Origin: Calothrix sp. FI2-JRJ7
GTDB taxonomy: Bacteria; Cyanobacteriota; Cyanobacteriia; Cyanobacteriales; Nostocaceae
Direction: 5' to 3'
Length of the DNA stretch: 64,000 nucleotides
NCBI GenBank assembly: GCA_019359675.1
Contig: JAHHGX010000080.1
Coordinates: forward strand, 62,001-126,000
Part shown: positions 44,525-53,250 of the stretch, piece after piece
Layout: each line of letters begins with the position of its first letter
Position numbering within the stretch: position 1 is the stretch's first letter
Program-made: the position numbers and the translations under genes
Notes under the pieces: model-generated
Database searches by the model: none
What the model saw: the letters and a program-made list of their open reading frames with translations, nothing else
Told to the model about the DNA's origin: nothing

Positions 44525-44775
44525 GGGGCAGCACATCAATTTTCCTGCCTTTTTGGCCCTCACCTTGTACTCTAGATTCGTCAATATTTTGACTACACGC
44601 AGAATTGATGATGATATTCTCCAATTCTTTCATCGCTGACCGCGCAATTGAAGCCTTGGAAATAGGCGAAAAGGTCATAAAGAGGATAAATATCAATTGT
44701 GTTGCAATTGCGATGAATATGTTATATTTCCATGTAAAATTGAATTGAGCAAGTAAAACAGGGAGGCTCAAATGC

Positions 44776-45003
44776 ATGGATAATGCTATGGAACTGATAT
44801 ATGGGCAGCCAATGACTGAACGCGAACGATACCAAATTACTATCACTCTCTCAAAGAAGGCTTTTGAAGAGTTTCAGGAAGTTGCGGAGTGGAAAGAAAT
44901 CCCTGTCGCTACACTGCTGCGACAAATACTAGAACGCGAACACGAATCACCCAGTTTTGCGAGCTTACATCGCCGCACTGGCAAAGGTAGTGGAGGCTTC
45001 TAG
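44776..45003 (+). CDS. Ribbon-helix-helix-like small protein
   Basis: 75 residues; GGGAGG at 44761 supports ATG 44776, though an internal ATG at 44812 (MTERERYQ) would also give the full domain. RYQITITLSKKAFEEFQEVA followed by EWKEIPVATLLRQILERE has the beta strand and two helices of a CopG/RHH DNA-binding fold. The C-terminal tail is basic. Likely a regulator or partition factor of the mobile region that begins here. Confidence 0.72.
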   Translation: MDNAMELIYGQPMTERERYQITITLSKKAFEEFQEVAEWKEIPVATLLRQILEREHESPSFASLHRRTGKGSGGF

Positions 45004-45099
45004 GCCTGAACTTATCTTTAGCTCAAAAAATTACGCCCGTTACTTAGGCACTAGAAGCGCCCCCAATACTCGATTATTGGGAGCTTCCCAACTGTAGAA

Positions 45100-45351
45100 A
45101 TGACCAACAGAAGGGTAAATACCATCATGAACCAAATAGATGCACTTGAAAACTATCGCAGCAAATATAATCTCTCCATAACAGATGCTTCTGTGGACAT
45201 CGGTATTACCGAAACAGGCTACAGAATGTACTTGTTGTCAACCAAAAACAGGCGCCAGCCGTCACCATCCGTTTGTCGCACGGTGCAGCTACTTGATTTC
45301 ATCCGCTCGCACGGTTTAGAACCACCTATGTCCGATTACCAAAGTAATTAA
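45100..45351 (+). CDS. Small HTH-like hypothetical protein
   Basis: 83 residues (74 if started at ATG 45127, MNQIDALENYRSKYN). The segment LSITDASVDIGITETGYRMY has a helix-turn-helix-like pattern, and RQPSPSVCRTVQLLDFIRSH would be a following helix. Not assigned to a family. It precedes a group of genes on the same strand. Confidence 0.6.
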   Translation: MTNRRVNTIMNQIDALENYRSKYNLSITDASVDIGITETGYRMYLLSTKNRRQPSPSVCRTVQLLDFIRSHGLEPPMSDYQSN

Positions 45352-45470
45352 CGCTGTAAATAGCCATAGCGCGCGGTATTTTTTAGTATTAGTGCATTGC
45401 AACATAGCCTTAATATATTTTAGGTACGTTAAAGGCGGATTGCGATTGATTCAACATCAACGCCATATCA

Positions 45471-45839
45471 ATGCAACATGGAAAAATACTAGAAGTACTC
45501 GAATCAAAAAGCGGTCTAGGAGCTTATTTCAGGGATTTCTATCAATCTCGCGAAGAATGGGCATTAATTCTTGGATGTGACCGCGTATCTATCTGGAGGT
45601 GGGAACGTGACATTATCCGGTTAGTGTTTCCTATTCTTCGGGAGTACCAGAAATCTAAATTTCTAGATAACTACCAGCGTTTTATCCTTGCCACTATCCA
45701 CGCACTTAAAAAAGGATGGTGCGATGGTAAGAAGCGAAGCAACCAGGAGACTAAGGATTGGTTAAAAACTAACCACAAATACCTTACGCGACAACAATTC
45801 AACAACTGGCTACAAGCCAAAGCACAGGAGGATACATAG
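45471..45839 (+). CDS. Hypothetical protein, possible HTH
   Basis: 122 residues. FYQSREEWALILGCDRVSIW followed by RWERDIIRL resembles a helix-turn-helix; the C-terminal half is basic and aromatic (TKDWLKTNHKYLTRQQFNNW). AGGAGG lies before its stop and serves the next gene, whose GTG start overlaps by one base. Probably first gene of the operon running to 49235. Confidence 0.65.
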   Translation: MQHGKILEVLESKSGLGAYFRDFYQSREEWALILGCDRVSIWRWERDIIRLVFPILREYQKSKFLDNYQRFILATIHALKKGWCDGKKRSNQETKDWLKTNHKYLTRQQFNNWLQAKAQEDT

Positions 45840-46498
45840 TGTTTACGCGAGCAGAATTGTTTGAATATTTCGCTGACCGTTACAAGCAATCATCAATAGA
45901 GCGCGCGCTTGAAGAATTAGCGAAATTTGATGAAAGTGTTGATTCAGGCACCTTGGAGTTTCCCGACCAAATAACCGAGCAATTAGAGACGGTCTTCGAT
46001 ACAATCGAAGCGACGATAACAGGGCAGAAATCATTATCTGGCAAGTCATTGACGGTGCATGACTGTGCGACAATAGCAGCTCAATCTCTACAAAGTCAGC
46101 ATCACATAACAATTCCTGTCGAGTCGCTAGCTTATCTAGTTCAAGCAGCGATTTTGGATATTAGGGAGAGCGCACGCATTATAACCGAAGCGTCAAAGGT
46201 TGCTTTTACGCAAGAGATAGACGCTCTTAGAGCGCAATTGATAAAAGAAATTATCAAAACTACTGGTTCAAATGCGGCTCAAATCAAGCAAGCCTTTTCT
46301 CCACAAGGCATTCAAAAAATGGTTAATGCTGTATGCCAACCTGTTGAAAGTTTTGATTTGAAAGCATTTTTATCCGAGATGCAGCAGGAGCGCGTATTAA
46401 CGTCAAACTTTGCCGAGGGAACATTCCCCCAACAAGATTTGACAGCAACTGAACCACGTTTTGATTTAGACAAGTTTTTAGAAGAGGTGATTTTGTGA
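45839..46498 (+). CDS. Hypothetical helical protein
   Basis: 219 residues with a GTG start preceded by AGGAGG. Mostly alpha-helical and acidic, no recognised family. The C-terminus (FDLDKFLEEVIL) overlaps the next gene by 4 bp (GTGA), so it is translated as part of the membrane/ATPase operon. It could be a soluble component of that assembly. Confidence 0.7.
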   Translation: MFTRAELFEYFADRYKQSSIERALEELAKFDESVDSGTLEFPDQITEQLETVFDTIEATITGQKSLSGKSLTVHDCATIAAQSLQSQHHITIPVESLAYLVQAAILDIRESARIITEASKVAFTQEIDALRAQLIKEIIKTTGSNAAQIKQAFSPQGIQKMVNAVCQPVESFDLKAFLSEMQQERVLTSNFAEGTFPQQDLTATEPRFDLDKFLEEVIL

Positions 46499-46992
46499 GG
46501 AGTAGGTTTTGGCGCCGCAACAAGCCAGCCATAATCTTTGTTGGGTTAGTTTTGATAAGTACTGCATTTTCAATTAACGACATCCTAGATAAAGCCGCAC
46601 GGCTGGGCAAAGTGCGGGAGGAGGTAACAGCAAACAACTTTAATCAAATAAGAATCGAACAAAATGATGAAATTGACCAGAAGCGCGCAGCAATAGCCAA
46701 CGCGCGCATGAAGAGGGGTTGTGTACTGGTAGTTGATTCTCAAAGCGCTAAAAATTTAGTAACTTTAGTCGAAGGTCAACCAGTTAGGGACAGAGTTAAT
46801 AAATCAAACCTTTCGCAAGGGTTGACTGTGTGTGGCGCCAATGGAGAAACTGCTGTACTAAGAAATAACAAGGATGGTATTCCTGTGATTAGCGATATAG
46901 CCGTTGGCGACAGAGAGCTTGTTTACAAAAACCTTTCGAGAATTCGAGGCGCCAAAGTGTTTTATAACACTCCGGTGGGAGGAGGTAATTAA
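46495..46992 (+). CDS. Single-pass membrane-anchored hypothetical protein
   Basis: 165 residues, GTG start in a GTGA overlap. Basic N-terminus (RSRFWRRNK), then one transmembrane helix (PAIIFVGLVLISTAFSI), a coiled-coil stretch and a compact C-terminal domain with two Cys (RGCVLVVD, LTVCGANGE). The topology suggests the C-terminal domain lies outside the cytoplasm. The next gene starts immediately after the stop. Confidence 0.72.
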   Translation: MRSRFWRRNKPAIIFVGLVLISTAFSINDILDKAARLGKVREEVTANNFNQIRIEQNDEIDQKRAAIANARMKRGCVLVVDSQSAKNLVTLVEGQPVRDRVNKSNLSQGLTVCGANGETAVLRNNKDGIPVISDIAVGDRELVYKNLSRIRGAKVFYNTPVGGGN

Positions 46993-47685
46993 TTGCAGTT
47001 AAAATTTTTGGGCAACAACAAGAAACCATTTGTATACTGGTTTTTTTGGATACTGCTTGTTGCTGTTTGTCTTGGATTAGTTGTATTCGCATGGTACAAC
47101 ATTCAACCGTATCAAAATGCAGCAATGGCAATCTTTAAGATTCCAAGAAACGAGCCATCGAAGTTTTTTGATATACTTTGGTTCAGGTTCAATTTATCCA
47201 CTAGCTGGGTTATCGGCGCCATAGCTTGGGGGATATTGCAAGGCTTCCAGGTCAATTATTTACTGATTACTCAATCAGAAAAAGCACTAGATTTCCTGAT
47301 TAGGCAGAGTAATACAAAGGGTAGTTACGCTCTCAAAGAGCAGGATGACAAAGAACTTAAATTTGCGAAAAAGCAGTACAATCGCCTACCACTAAGTACT
47401 TTAACTTTTCTCCGCGTTGCTCGGACAGTTTGCTACACAATCGAGTTATTTGTTAGTTTGTACAGTTATCCTTGGATAAATGGCTCATGGTGGGATTTTG
47501 TAGTCAGCGTTTCGACTGGAAGATTTGACAGATTGAACTATAACAATATCGTGATGGCTTTATTGTTAATGTTTGCTGTCGAGTCTCTTGTATTTGCAGC
47601 AATCATGATATATCGAGTAATTGAAGTATTTAACAAAAGTGGCGCCTACAAGAAAAACAATTCTGCAAACAATTGGAACTCATGA
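46993..47685 (+). CDS. Polytopic membrane protein
   Basis: 230 residues, TTG start directly after the preceding stop, with GGAGG about 10 bp upstream. Four hydrophobic segments: YWFFWILLVAVCLGLVVFAW, WVIGAIAWGILQGFQVNYLL, VCYTIELFVSLYSYPW and IVMALLLMFAVESLVFAAIM. Not recognised. Position before an ATPase suggests a membrane partner of a conjugation- or secretion-like machine, but no transfer gene is identifiable. Confidence 0.72.
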   Translation: MQLKFLGNNKKPFVYWFFWILLVAVCLGLVVFAWYNIQPYQNAAMAIFKIPRNEPSKFFDILWFRFNLSTSWVIGAIAWGILQGFQVNYLLITQSEKALDFLIRQSNTKGSYALKEQDDKELKFAKKQYNRLPLSTLTFLRVARTVCYTIELFVSLYSYPWINGSWWDFVVSVSTGRFDRLNYNNIVMALLLMFAVESLVFAAIMIYRVIEVFNKSGAYKKNNSANNWNS

Positions 47686-49235
47686 GTAGATTTGATGCCA
47701 GAAGGGGATATAAATCTCCTGAAGAATGGACTCAACTAGCTTTTCAGAAGTCATCTGAAGACAAGCTAGTTTTTATTGTTATTGGTGGTTTATTGGCTGC
47801 CGGCGCCACAGGGTTAGCAATATCCCCCATAACTGGAGCGGTAGTAGCAGCATGGGCGGGTGTTAGCGCTTGGCAGAATATAAAAAAGATTGGGCGCAAT
47901 CAAACTGCAATTACTGAATTTGGCTGTATTGCTCATATGCTTGATGAAGATAACTTCAGAGCATATGCAACACAAGTGATTGATGAGCAGGGTATAGAGT
48001 CACTGCATAGAGAGCTACGCTTTGCGGTAGAAAACGATTTAGAAATTAACAACGCGGCTCTTGATTATCTTGAAGACGAGGCACCACAGTTACTACATAA
48101 CCCTTCGAGGCTGCTGCCACAACTCAGCCAGCCGGCGGTGTCAGCTTCTATCGCGTTAGACAGGGTAGAAACTAGTAGCATCAGCTTTGAGAAAGAACCT
48201 CCTGACTTGCTTGCTGGGTTAGCCGAAAACCTTGGGCGCCTAATTATTTATGGTGTCCCTGGCAGTGGCAAGGACTTTTTTATGTGTAATTTGAACGTGA
48301 AGATTAAGGAAGTTCATGGTAAAAAAGCAACTATTTTTATGATGGATTGCAAAAATGACCCTAAAGAAACTGGCTATTTTGAAGGTAAAGTTGATAAGCT
48401 TTACCGCAAGCGCGTTGAGACAATGGAGCCGATACAAGTTTATGAATGGTGTTGTAAAATACTTGGTGAGTATGATGCATTTGATACAGGAACAGGGTTT
48501 AAGATATTAGAGATAAACGAGCTTGCGGGCGTTAATTCTAAACTTGCAGCATGTCCAACAAAAAAAGGAGAAGTATCACCAATCAAATGGTGGATAACAA
48601 AGATTGAAGGTTATGCTTCTTCAGGTGATAGCTATGGCGCCAAGTTAATATTTGCTTCCCAAAATGGTCACAACGATGGCATTAAATTTAGTGGTGGCAC
48701 AAAGGCAATATTCTGTCCAATCTTAATTGCAAGAGATACAACAATGGCAGAGACCGAGCTAATCATGCAAGCGAAGATTATCCCTCAAGATAAGAAGATT
48801 AGTAGTTCAGAAATGTTACACCACTGCGAAGCTTCTCCAGTTAACAGGGTTATATTTCATGGCGGGTTGAATAGCTGGGTTCCTATGCCAGAGATGAAAA
48901 ATTACTCTGGTTACAACAGAGACAAGCGCGAATTTATTGAAAGGCCAGGACAAGTAGACGCGCTTTCTGAAAAAGAAAGAGCGCAATTAACATCAAGAAC
49001 TAACGCCAAGCTCGTCGGACAGAATCTTCTGCCTAGCAGATTTGGTGAGCAAACTAACTTAGTAATCGCAAAGTTAGAAGCCTCTGATAAAACCCTCGAT
49101 AACTTTATCAAAGAAGACTTGAAAATTTTTGAAGAGGAAATTTTTAATCAAATTAAGAGCGCTATAATTACGGCTCTTAGAAAAAACGGGAGGAAAGATT
49201 TACTAAAAAAGTTCAACCTTGGGACTACTCAATAA
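47682..49235 (+). CDS. FtsK/VirD4/HerA-like P-loop ATPase
   Basis: 517 residues from ATG 47682, overlapping the previous stop (ATGA). The N-terminus has one or two hydrophobic segments (KLVFIVIGGLLAAGATGLAI, SPITGAVVAAWAGVSAW). Walker A is GVPGSGKDF near residue 190; a Walker-B-like strand KATIFMMDCKND and LIFASQNGHNDG (sensor-like Gln) follow. The layout resembles membrane-anchored DNA-pumping or coupling ATPases. Near the 3' end the codons CTA AAA AAG form an A AAA AAG slip site, with GGGAGG 11 nt upstream; a -1 shift would add an HNH-like domain. Confidence 0.8.
   Translation: MSRFDARRGYKSPEEWTQLAFQKSSEDKLVFIVIGGLLAAGATGLAISPITGAVVAAWAGVSAWQNIKKIGRNQTAITEFGCIAHMLDEDNFRAYATQVIDEQGIESLHRELRFAVENDLEINNAALDYLEDEAPQLLHNPSRLLPQLSQPAVSASIALDRVETSSISFEKEPPDLLAGLAENLGRLIIYGVPGSGKDFFMCNLNVKIKEVHGKKATIFMMDCKNDPKETGYFEGKVDKLYRKRVETMEPIQVYEWCCKILGEYDAFDTGTGFKILEINELAGVNSKLAACPTKKGEVSPIKWWITKIEGYASSGDSYGAKLIFASQNGHNDGIKFSGGTKAIFCPILIARDTTMAETELIMQAKIIPQDKKISSSEMLHHCEASPVNRVIFHGGLNSWVPMPEMKNYSGYNRDKREFIERPGQVDALSEKERAQLTSRTNAKLVGQNLLPSRFGEQTNLVIAKLEASDKTLDNFIKEDLKIFEEEIFNQIKSAIITALRKNGRKDLLKKFNLGTTQ
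49188..49211 (+). promoter_or_regulatory. Candidate programmed -1 frameshift signal
   Basis: Shine-Dalgarno-like GGGAGG (49188-49193), an 11-nt gap, then A AAA AAG (49205-49211) in the correct phase of the ATPase frame. This is the arrangement of the dnaX -1 frameshift site, where an upstream SD-like sequence stimulates slippage. A weak downstream pairing (TTGGG with CCCAA) is possible. Confidence 0.5.
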
Positions 49236-49561
49236 GGTATGCCCCAAACTGGAGTGAAATATCTAGAGAGTGTAGGCGCCAGATTAATCACAAATGCTGC
49301 TATCCAGAGTGTAATTCTTCGGCAATTGAAACTCACCACGCCATTTATGCTGATGAATCAGGCGCCATAGCTGGCAGAGAAATTGCAGGAGTACATATCT
49401 TCCCTTTGTGTAAGTTGCACCATAGCCGCAGGCATAAAGAAGGTGCCCATAATTGGCGCCACTGGAAGCACAATTTTGACAACCCTGTACTTGGCAGCGG
49501 CAATAATCAAGAGTATTTGTTGAAACTCAGAGACGGCTGGGTAAGTAAAACAGGGGGCTAA
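49208..49561 (+). CDS. HNH-like zinc-binding domain, reached by -1 frameshift
   Basis: The -1 frame relative to the ATPase is open from 49181 to TAA 49559-49561 and contains no ATG, GTG or TTG near a ribosome binding site. It encodes a convincing domain: INHKCCYPECNSSAIETHHA, then VHIFPLCKLHHSRRHKEGAH and NWRHWKHNFDNP. The CxxxC, HH and CxxHH pattern fits an HNH/treble-clef nuclease or nucleic-acid-binding module. It is most simply expressed as a C-terminal extension of the ATPase by -1 frameshifting. A frameshift mutation splitting one gene is the alternative. Confidence 0.6.
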   Translation, partial: KVQPWDYSIRYAPNWSEISRECRRQINHKCCYPECNSSAIETHHAIYADESGAIAGREIAGVHIFPLCKLHHSRRHKEGAHNWRHWKHNFDNPVLGSGNNQEYLLKLRDGWVSKTGG

Positions 49562-49597
49562 AATGCTATACAAATATCGAGAAGCAGCCAATCAACT

Positions 49598-49621
49598 GCC
49601 GCATCCCCTTGTGGGTGCGGC
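49598..49621. terminator. Terminator hairpin
   Basis: GCCGCATCC and GGGTGCGGC form a GC-rich stem followed by GTATGTTTC, between the plus-strand ATPase/HNH unit and the minus-strand genes. Confidence 0.55.
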
Positions 49622-49638
49622 GTATGTTTCTAACCGAA

Positions 49639-49809
49639 TTAATCGGTTGAAACATTTGGCGTATTGGCCGATTCCTGCCTTTCTGGCCCGTAGGTAAAAG
49701 AGAGAATATAGTCATCTTGGATGTTTTTAGCTGCATTCAAGTTTTGTAGTACAAGTCGCTCCTGCTCTTTTAGTTGGAGTAGCAAATTAATATATCGTTC
49801 ATCATTTAT
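49639..49809 (-). other. Open frame without canonical start, coiled-coil-like
   Basis: A 56-codon frame (INDERYINLLLQLKEQERLV, then LQNLNAAKNIQDDYILSF) directly after the 468-residue gene. AAGGAGG lies just upstream, but the only in-phase codon at good distance is ATA. The ATGATG 3 bp later is in another frame and stops after 11 codons. The coiled-coil look suggests a real protein, perhaps damaged by a small shift. Confidence 0.35.
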
Positions 49810-51212
49810 GCTTCCTCCTTCTTGAGGAAATTGACAGCAGCAGCAACGGCACCAGCGTTGCTCACTCCCAGTAACTCACTCAACGCGCCAATCAAGCCTT
49901 CAACTATCAATTCTTCTGGCGCCTGTTTACGCGCTTGTGCAATATCAATAATCGTTCGTGCAGCGCTGTCGTAAGTGTCGTGTAAATTAACCTCCGATTC
50001 AAATATTTTAACTCGATAATGACGTGTGGCATTTGGACCAGCTACCCAACCACACTTAGTTTTAATTTTCTTGTGTGGTTCGGGAAGCTTGCCGATTTCT
50101 CTAACTGCGGCACCGATATCAGAAGCCTTTACTTTCCTGTTTTCGGATTTAGCAACTTCACAGGCTAATTCCCAAGCTTTGCGGCAATCCTCGATATTAT
50201 CGCGCAGCGGGTAAAATTCGCGCGCTTGTGTTTCTGGTAGAGTGCCAATCGAAAATCTTAAATCGTACTCTAATTTACCTGCTTGCCACTCCTTTTGCAG
50301 GGAAGAGTAAGCCTTCTTGAAAAGGTGGTGGTAATTCTCCAAGAACTGGCTCATAGAAGCACAATCGTAGGCTTTATAACCTTCGCGTGCGTCTATAACT
50401 ACGAGTGCATAACGGGTAAAGTTTTTAGCGAACCGCGCAAAACCCTCAATAGATTCCGAGTTTTCAACAATCAGCTCAATCAACTTCTCGACATCTTCTT
50501 TAGATAGCGATTCTCCATCTAAGTTATTAGGGATTTCAAAAAGGCTGACTTTCTGTGCTGGTGTCGGAGTTGTTTTTTCCACCTTCTGATACGAAGGTGT
50601 ACTTTCCACCTTGTTGAGGTGCCACAGCGGAAGCTGGCGAACTAGAGGTACAGGGTTGTTGTCAGGATTAGCAGAGTTCAAGTGCCGAATTGATGCTTGC
50701 CCATCTTTTATGTGAATAACTTTATATACATCTGGCAGGTCGGTTGTGGTAACTTCGTCTCCAACTTTGATATTTGAATTGAAGCACGGCGCCGACGGCA
50801 ACGAAGATGAATGTTCACTTTCCAACATCAAAGCGTTTTTGCTGTGGTATACAGTAACTTCTTGCTCTCCTGCCTCGAAATTCACAAAACTAGCAATTCC
50901 AGTCAATTTAGATATTACGCCTTTGCCCAAAGTTTCGTGAATCACTTTGTCTCCTTCTTTCCAGGTTGGCTGCTTTATTAGGTTTAAGGGGTTTACTGGT
51001 TCATGGATTTGCTTGTCGTCAAATAACACCCAAGCATCGGGCATTGCTAACTCCTGAATACCTTTATAGATACCGTATCTCCCAGATTGTTGACAAAATA
51101 CCTTGTCCCCTTCGGTAAGAGAGTTAAGAATCTCAAAGCGCTTTTCTCTCGTATCATCTGGATTAGATTCTACTTTATTTAAAGATTTTTTATGTTCAGT
51201 AGTTGTGACCAT
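49806..51212 (-). CDS. Hypothetical protein with SH3/KOW-like repeats
   Basis: 468 residues. The N-terminal half holds three short beta modules of KOW/SH3 type, each starting with GDxV (LTEGDKVFCQQSGRYGIYKG; WKEGDKVIHETLGKGVISKL; IKVGDEVTTTDLPDVYKVIH). The C-terminal half is helical, with IELIVENSESIEGFARFAKN and WAGPN-like basic segments, ending in a hydrophobic helix. No enzyme motif is seen. Part of it (residues about 215-265) is repeated as a broken copy at 56400-56540, linking both flanks of the element. Function unknown. Confidence 0.78.
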   Translation of the reverse strand: MVTTTEHKKSLNKVESNPDDTREKRFEILNSLTEGDKVFCQQSGRYGIYKGIQELAMPDAWVLFDDKQIHEPVNPLNLIKQPTWKEGDKVIHETLGKGVISKLTGIASFVNFEAGEQEVTVYHSKNALMLESEHSSSLPSAPCFNSNIKVGDEVTTTDLPDVYKVIHIKDGQASIRHLNSANPDNNPVPLVRQLPLWHLNKVESTPSYQKVEKTTPTPAQKVSLFEIPNNLDGESLSKEDVEKLIELIVENSESIEGFARFAKNFTRYALVVIDAREGYKAYDCASMSQFLENYHHLFKKAYSSLQKEWQAGKLEYDLRFSIGTLPETQAREFYPLRDNIEDCRKAWELACEVAKSENRKVKASDIGAAVREIGKLPEPHKKIKTKCGWVAGPNATRHYRVKIFESEVNLHDTYDSAARTIIDIAQARKQAPEELIVEGLIGALSELLGVSNAGAVAAAVNFLKKEEA

Positions 51213-51962
51213 AATATTTTTTAATCCACTAATTGATTGGGTTCAATCTCGTTGCAAGTAGTTGGTTTGGCTTGATTGATTAATTTTTTTACAGCAGTTG
51301 ATTTTTACTACTTGACCTTCAGTAATTTCTACATAGGCATATTCAGGTTATGTTTGCTACAAAAAAATGCTAACTTTTGAGCCGAGTCTATAATAAGTAA
51401 TGCTTTTGCCTCTTGGATTAGAGGTATTTTTGTTACTTTGGATACTAAAGTATTTTAAGTAGTTTAAAAGTATCAATTTTAATTCAGTTGTCGTGGAAGA
51501 GCGGCGCCTGCATGTTCAAACAGGGTTGATTCAAGAAGAAGTCAAAAAACCTGATTTTAATTTGTACCTTCGTTCACCAAAGCTATTTCCATACATGAGC
51601 GCGGCTCTAAATAATCCCAAAATTCAACAACTTCTTCATCAGTTAAAAAACAAAGCGCTCGTCTTTGGCATTTTCTTGAGATAAGATGCCTCATCTTCGC
51701 TTCGCCCTTGGTTTTTGATGCACTCCACAAGATGCGCTCTACCAAGCTGTCTTTATAGTTTGCTCATACTACCAAACCTCACTGATAACACTTTTGTTAA
51801 AAATGGTAGTTTACTGTATGTAGCAAATTTATCAACCACTGATGCCGTCTGCGTCAATAGTTTTTTATTGGAGCGCTAAAAATTCATTTAAGTTCCGAAA
51901 TGGTACTTATGACTATCTTTGTGAATTTCGGTTTTATAAAGATAGCTACATTTCTGACGCAT
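51213..51962. other. Intergenic stretch
   Basis: No supported gene. Overlapping short frames at 51493-51684 (plus) and 51557-51745 (minus) lack ribosome binding sites and family motifs. AT-rich sequence around 51213-51480 may hold the promoter of the minus-strand 468-residue gene. Confidence 0.4.
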
Positions 51963-52364
51963 ATGAAACTTAATTTTTCATTTAAAGTTTTAATCAAAGC
52001 TACTTTACTTACTGGTTTACAGGTGGTAGCGCTGGCTCAATATCATTTTAAAGATGTTGGTGCCGACAGCAGCGGCAACATTTATTTTGTTGATAATAGA
52101 ACTGTTCGCCCTTATCAAGGATTTCAAGTTCGTAAGCTGCAAAATGAAACTATAGTACAACTGACAATGAACCCTAACTGCCAAGAACGAAGAATTTGGG
52201 TTACTAAGGTTGAACGGTTCTCAATAGATGGGCAGTTAATAGGGCAAGGTGAAGACCGCATGGAAGAAATACCATATCAAGAAGGTACGCCTCCCACTAA
52301 TGCCTTAAAGTACTATTGCTCTTCCGTAGCATCAGCTTCCGTAGCATCGGCGCCTGGTTGGTAA
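51963..52364 (+). CDS. Small secreted protein of unknown function
   Basis: 133 residues from ATG 51963. Sec-type signal peptide: MKLNFSFKVLIKATLLTGLQ followed by VVALAQ, with cleavage likely after ALA. The mature part (DVGADSSGNIYFVDNRTVRP, then CQERRIWVTKVERFSIDG) contains two Cys that could form a disulphide. Unknown family. A damaged paralogue lies 0.5 kb downstream, so the pair arose by tandem duplication. The longer upstream frame is unlikely because the signal peptide would be buried. Confidence 0.72.
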   Translation: MKLNFSFKVLIKATLLTGLQVVALAQYHFKDVGADSSGNIYFVDNRTVRPYQGFQVRKLQNETIVQLTMNPNCQERRIWVTKVERFSIDGQLIGQGEDRMEEIPYQEGTPPTNALKYYCSSVASASVASAPGW

Positions 52365-52419
52365 TGTTAGCGCGAATGGGATTTTGGGTTTAATAAGTAC
52401 AAAATTATGAATTTTGTAT

Positions 52420-52752
52420 ATGATGAAACGCCAAATTAACAACAAGCAGTTTTTTACTTATGTTGTCTTCGCTTTCAACGCCACTTTTTTAATTAACCTG
52501 TATCTAAGTCAATTGGTCGTTGAAGCCCCTTTACGCTCGCTTGACGAGAAAGCCGAAGATGCAAAGTTCGCTATCAAAGAACCTAAGCAGCCAAAACAAG
52601 ATATCGCCAGTATTCGGCAAGTTGATAAACACATTCGTGAAACCCAGAAGTTTATAGCTGATAAATATTGGCGCCTGTGCAAAACAAAACTCAATAGTCC
52701 TGAAGATTATTGCTCAAAGGCTAGGGAGTTTGAACAACAGGCGTGGCAATAA
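52420..52752 (+). CDS. Small membrane-anchored hypothetical protein
   Basis: 110 residues from ATG 52420. One N-terminal transmembrane helix (FFTYVVFAFNATFLINLYL) followed by a charged, helical domain with two Cys (WRLCKTKLNSPEDYCSKARE). No clear ribosome binding site. It lies between the intact and broken copies of the secreted protein and may belong to that unit. Confidence 0.55.
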   Translation: MMKRQINNKQFFTYVVFAFNATFLINLYLSQLVVEAPLRSLDEKAEDAKFAIKEPKQPKQDIASIRQVDKHIRETQKFIADKYWRLCKTKLNSPEDYCSKAREFEQQAWQ

Positions 52753-52871
52753 ATGCTTTTTACACAGCTTTAAGCCCACTGCTCATCAAAAATTTACATT
52801 AAGTCCAGCAATCACACTTAAAACTATCTTTCTCAATCTGGGACTCATAAAGACAGTTAAATAAAGTGTTT

Positions 52872-53250
52872 ATGAAACTTAATTCATTCAAAGCGTTGCT
52901 CGCTGTTACTGTACTTGCTGGTTTACAGGCACCAGTACTTGCTCAATCACATTTGGTAAATATTGGCGCCGATGGTAGCGGCAACTTTTACTTCGTTGAT
53001 GCTAGAACCTTCGCTCTGAGCAGAGGTTCTAAATTCGCAAGCTGCAAAATCGAACAATGATGCAATTAACGATGAGCGCGAACTGCCGAGAACAAAAATC
53101 TGGCTTACTAAGGTTGAGCGCTTCTCAATGGATGGAAGATTACTAAGGCAAGGTACTGACTTTATGGAAAAAATGCCATATCGAGAAGGTATGCCCGCCA
53201 CTAACGCTTTGAGATACTAATGCTCTTCCGTGGGTGTTGGCTGGCAGTAA
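52872..53250 (+). pseudogene. Broken paralogue of the secreted protein
   Basis: Begins MKLNSFKALLAVTVLAGLQA with an intact signal peptide and the GADGSGNFYFVDARTF segment, then shifts frame near 53030 and again near 53095, continues as KIWLTKVERFSMDGRLLRQG and TDFMEKMPYREGMPATNALR, and has a stop before the final CSSVGVGWQ. Two frameshifts and one nonsense codon relative to 51963-52364. Confidence 0.8.

Noticed and set aside
51493-51745. Overlapping 63- and 62-codon frames
   Set aside because: The two strands are equally open and no motif supports either one; left as intergenic.
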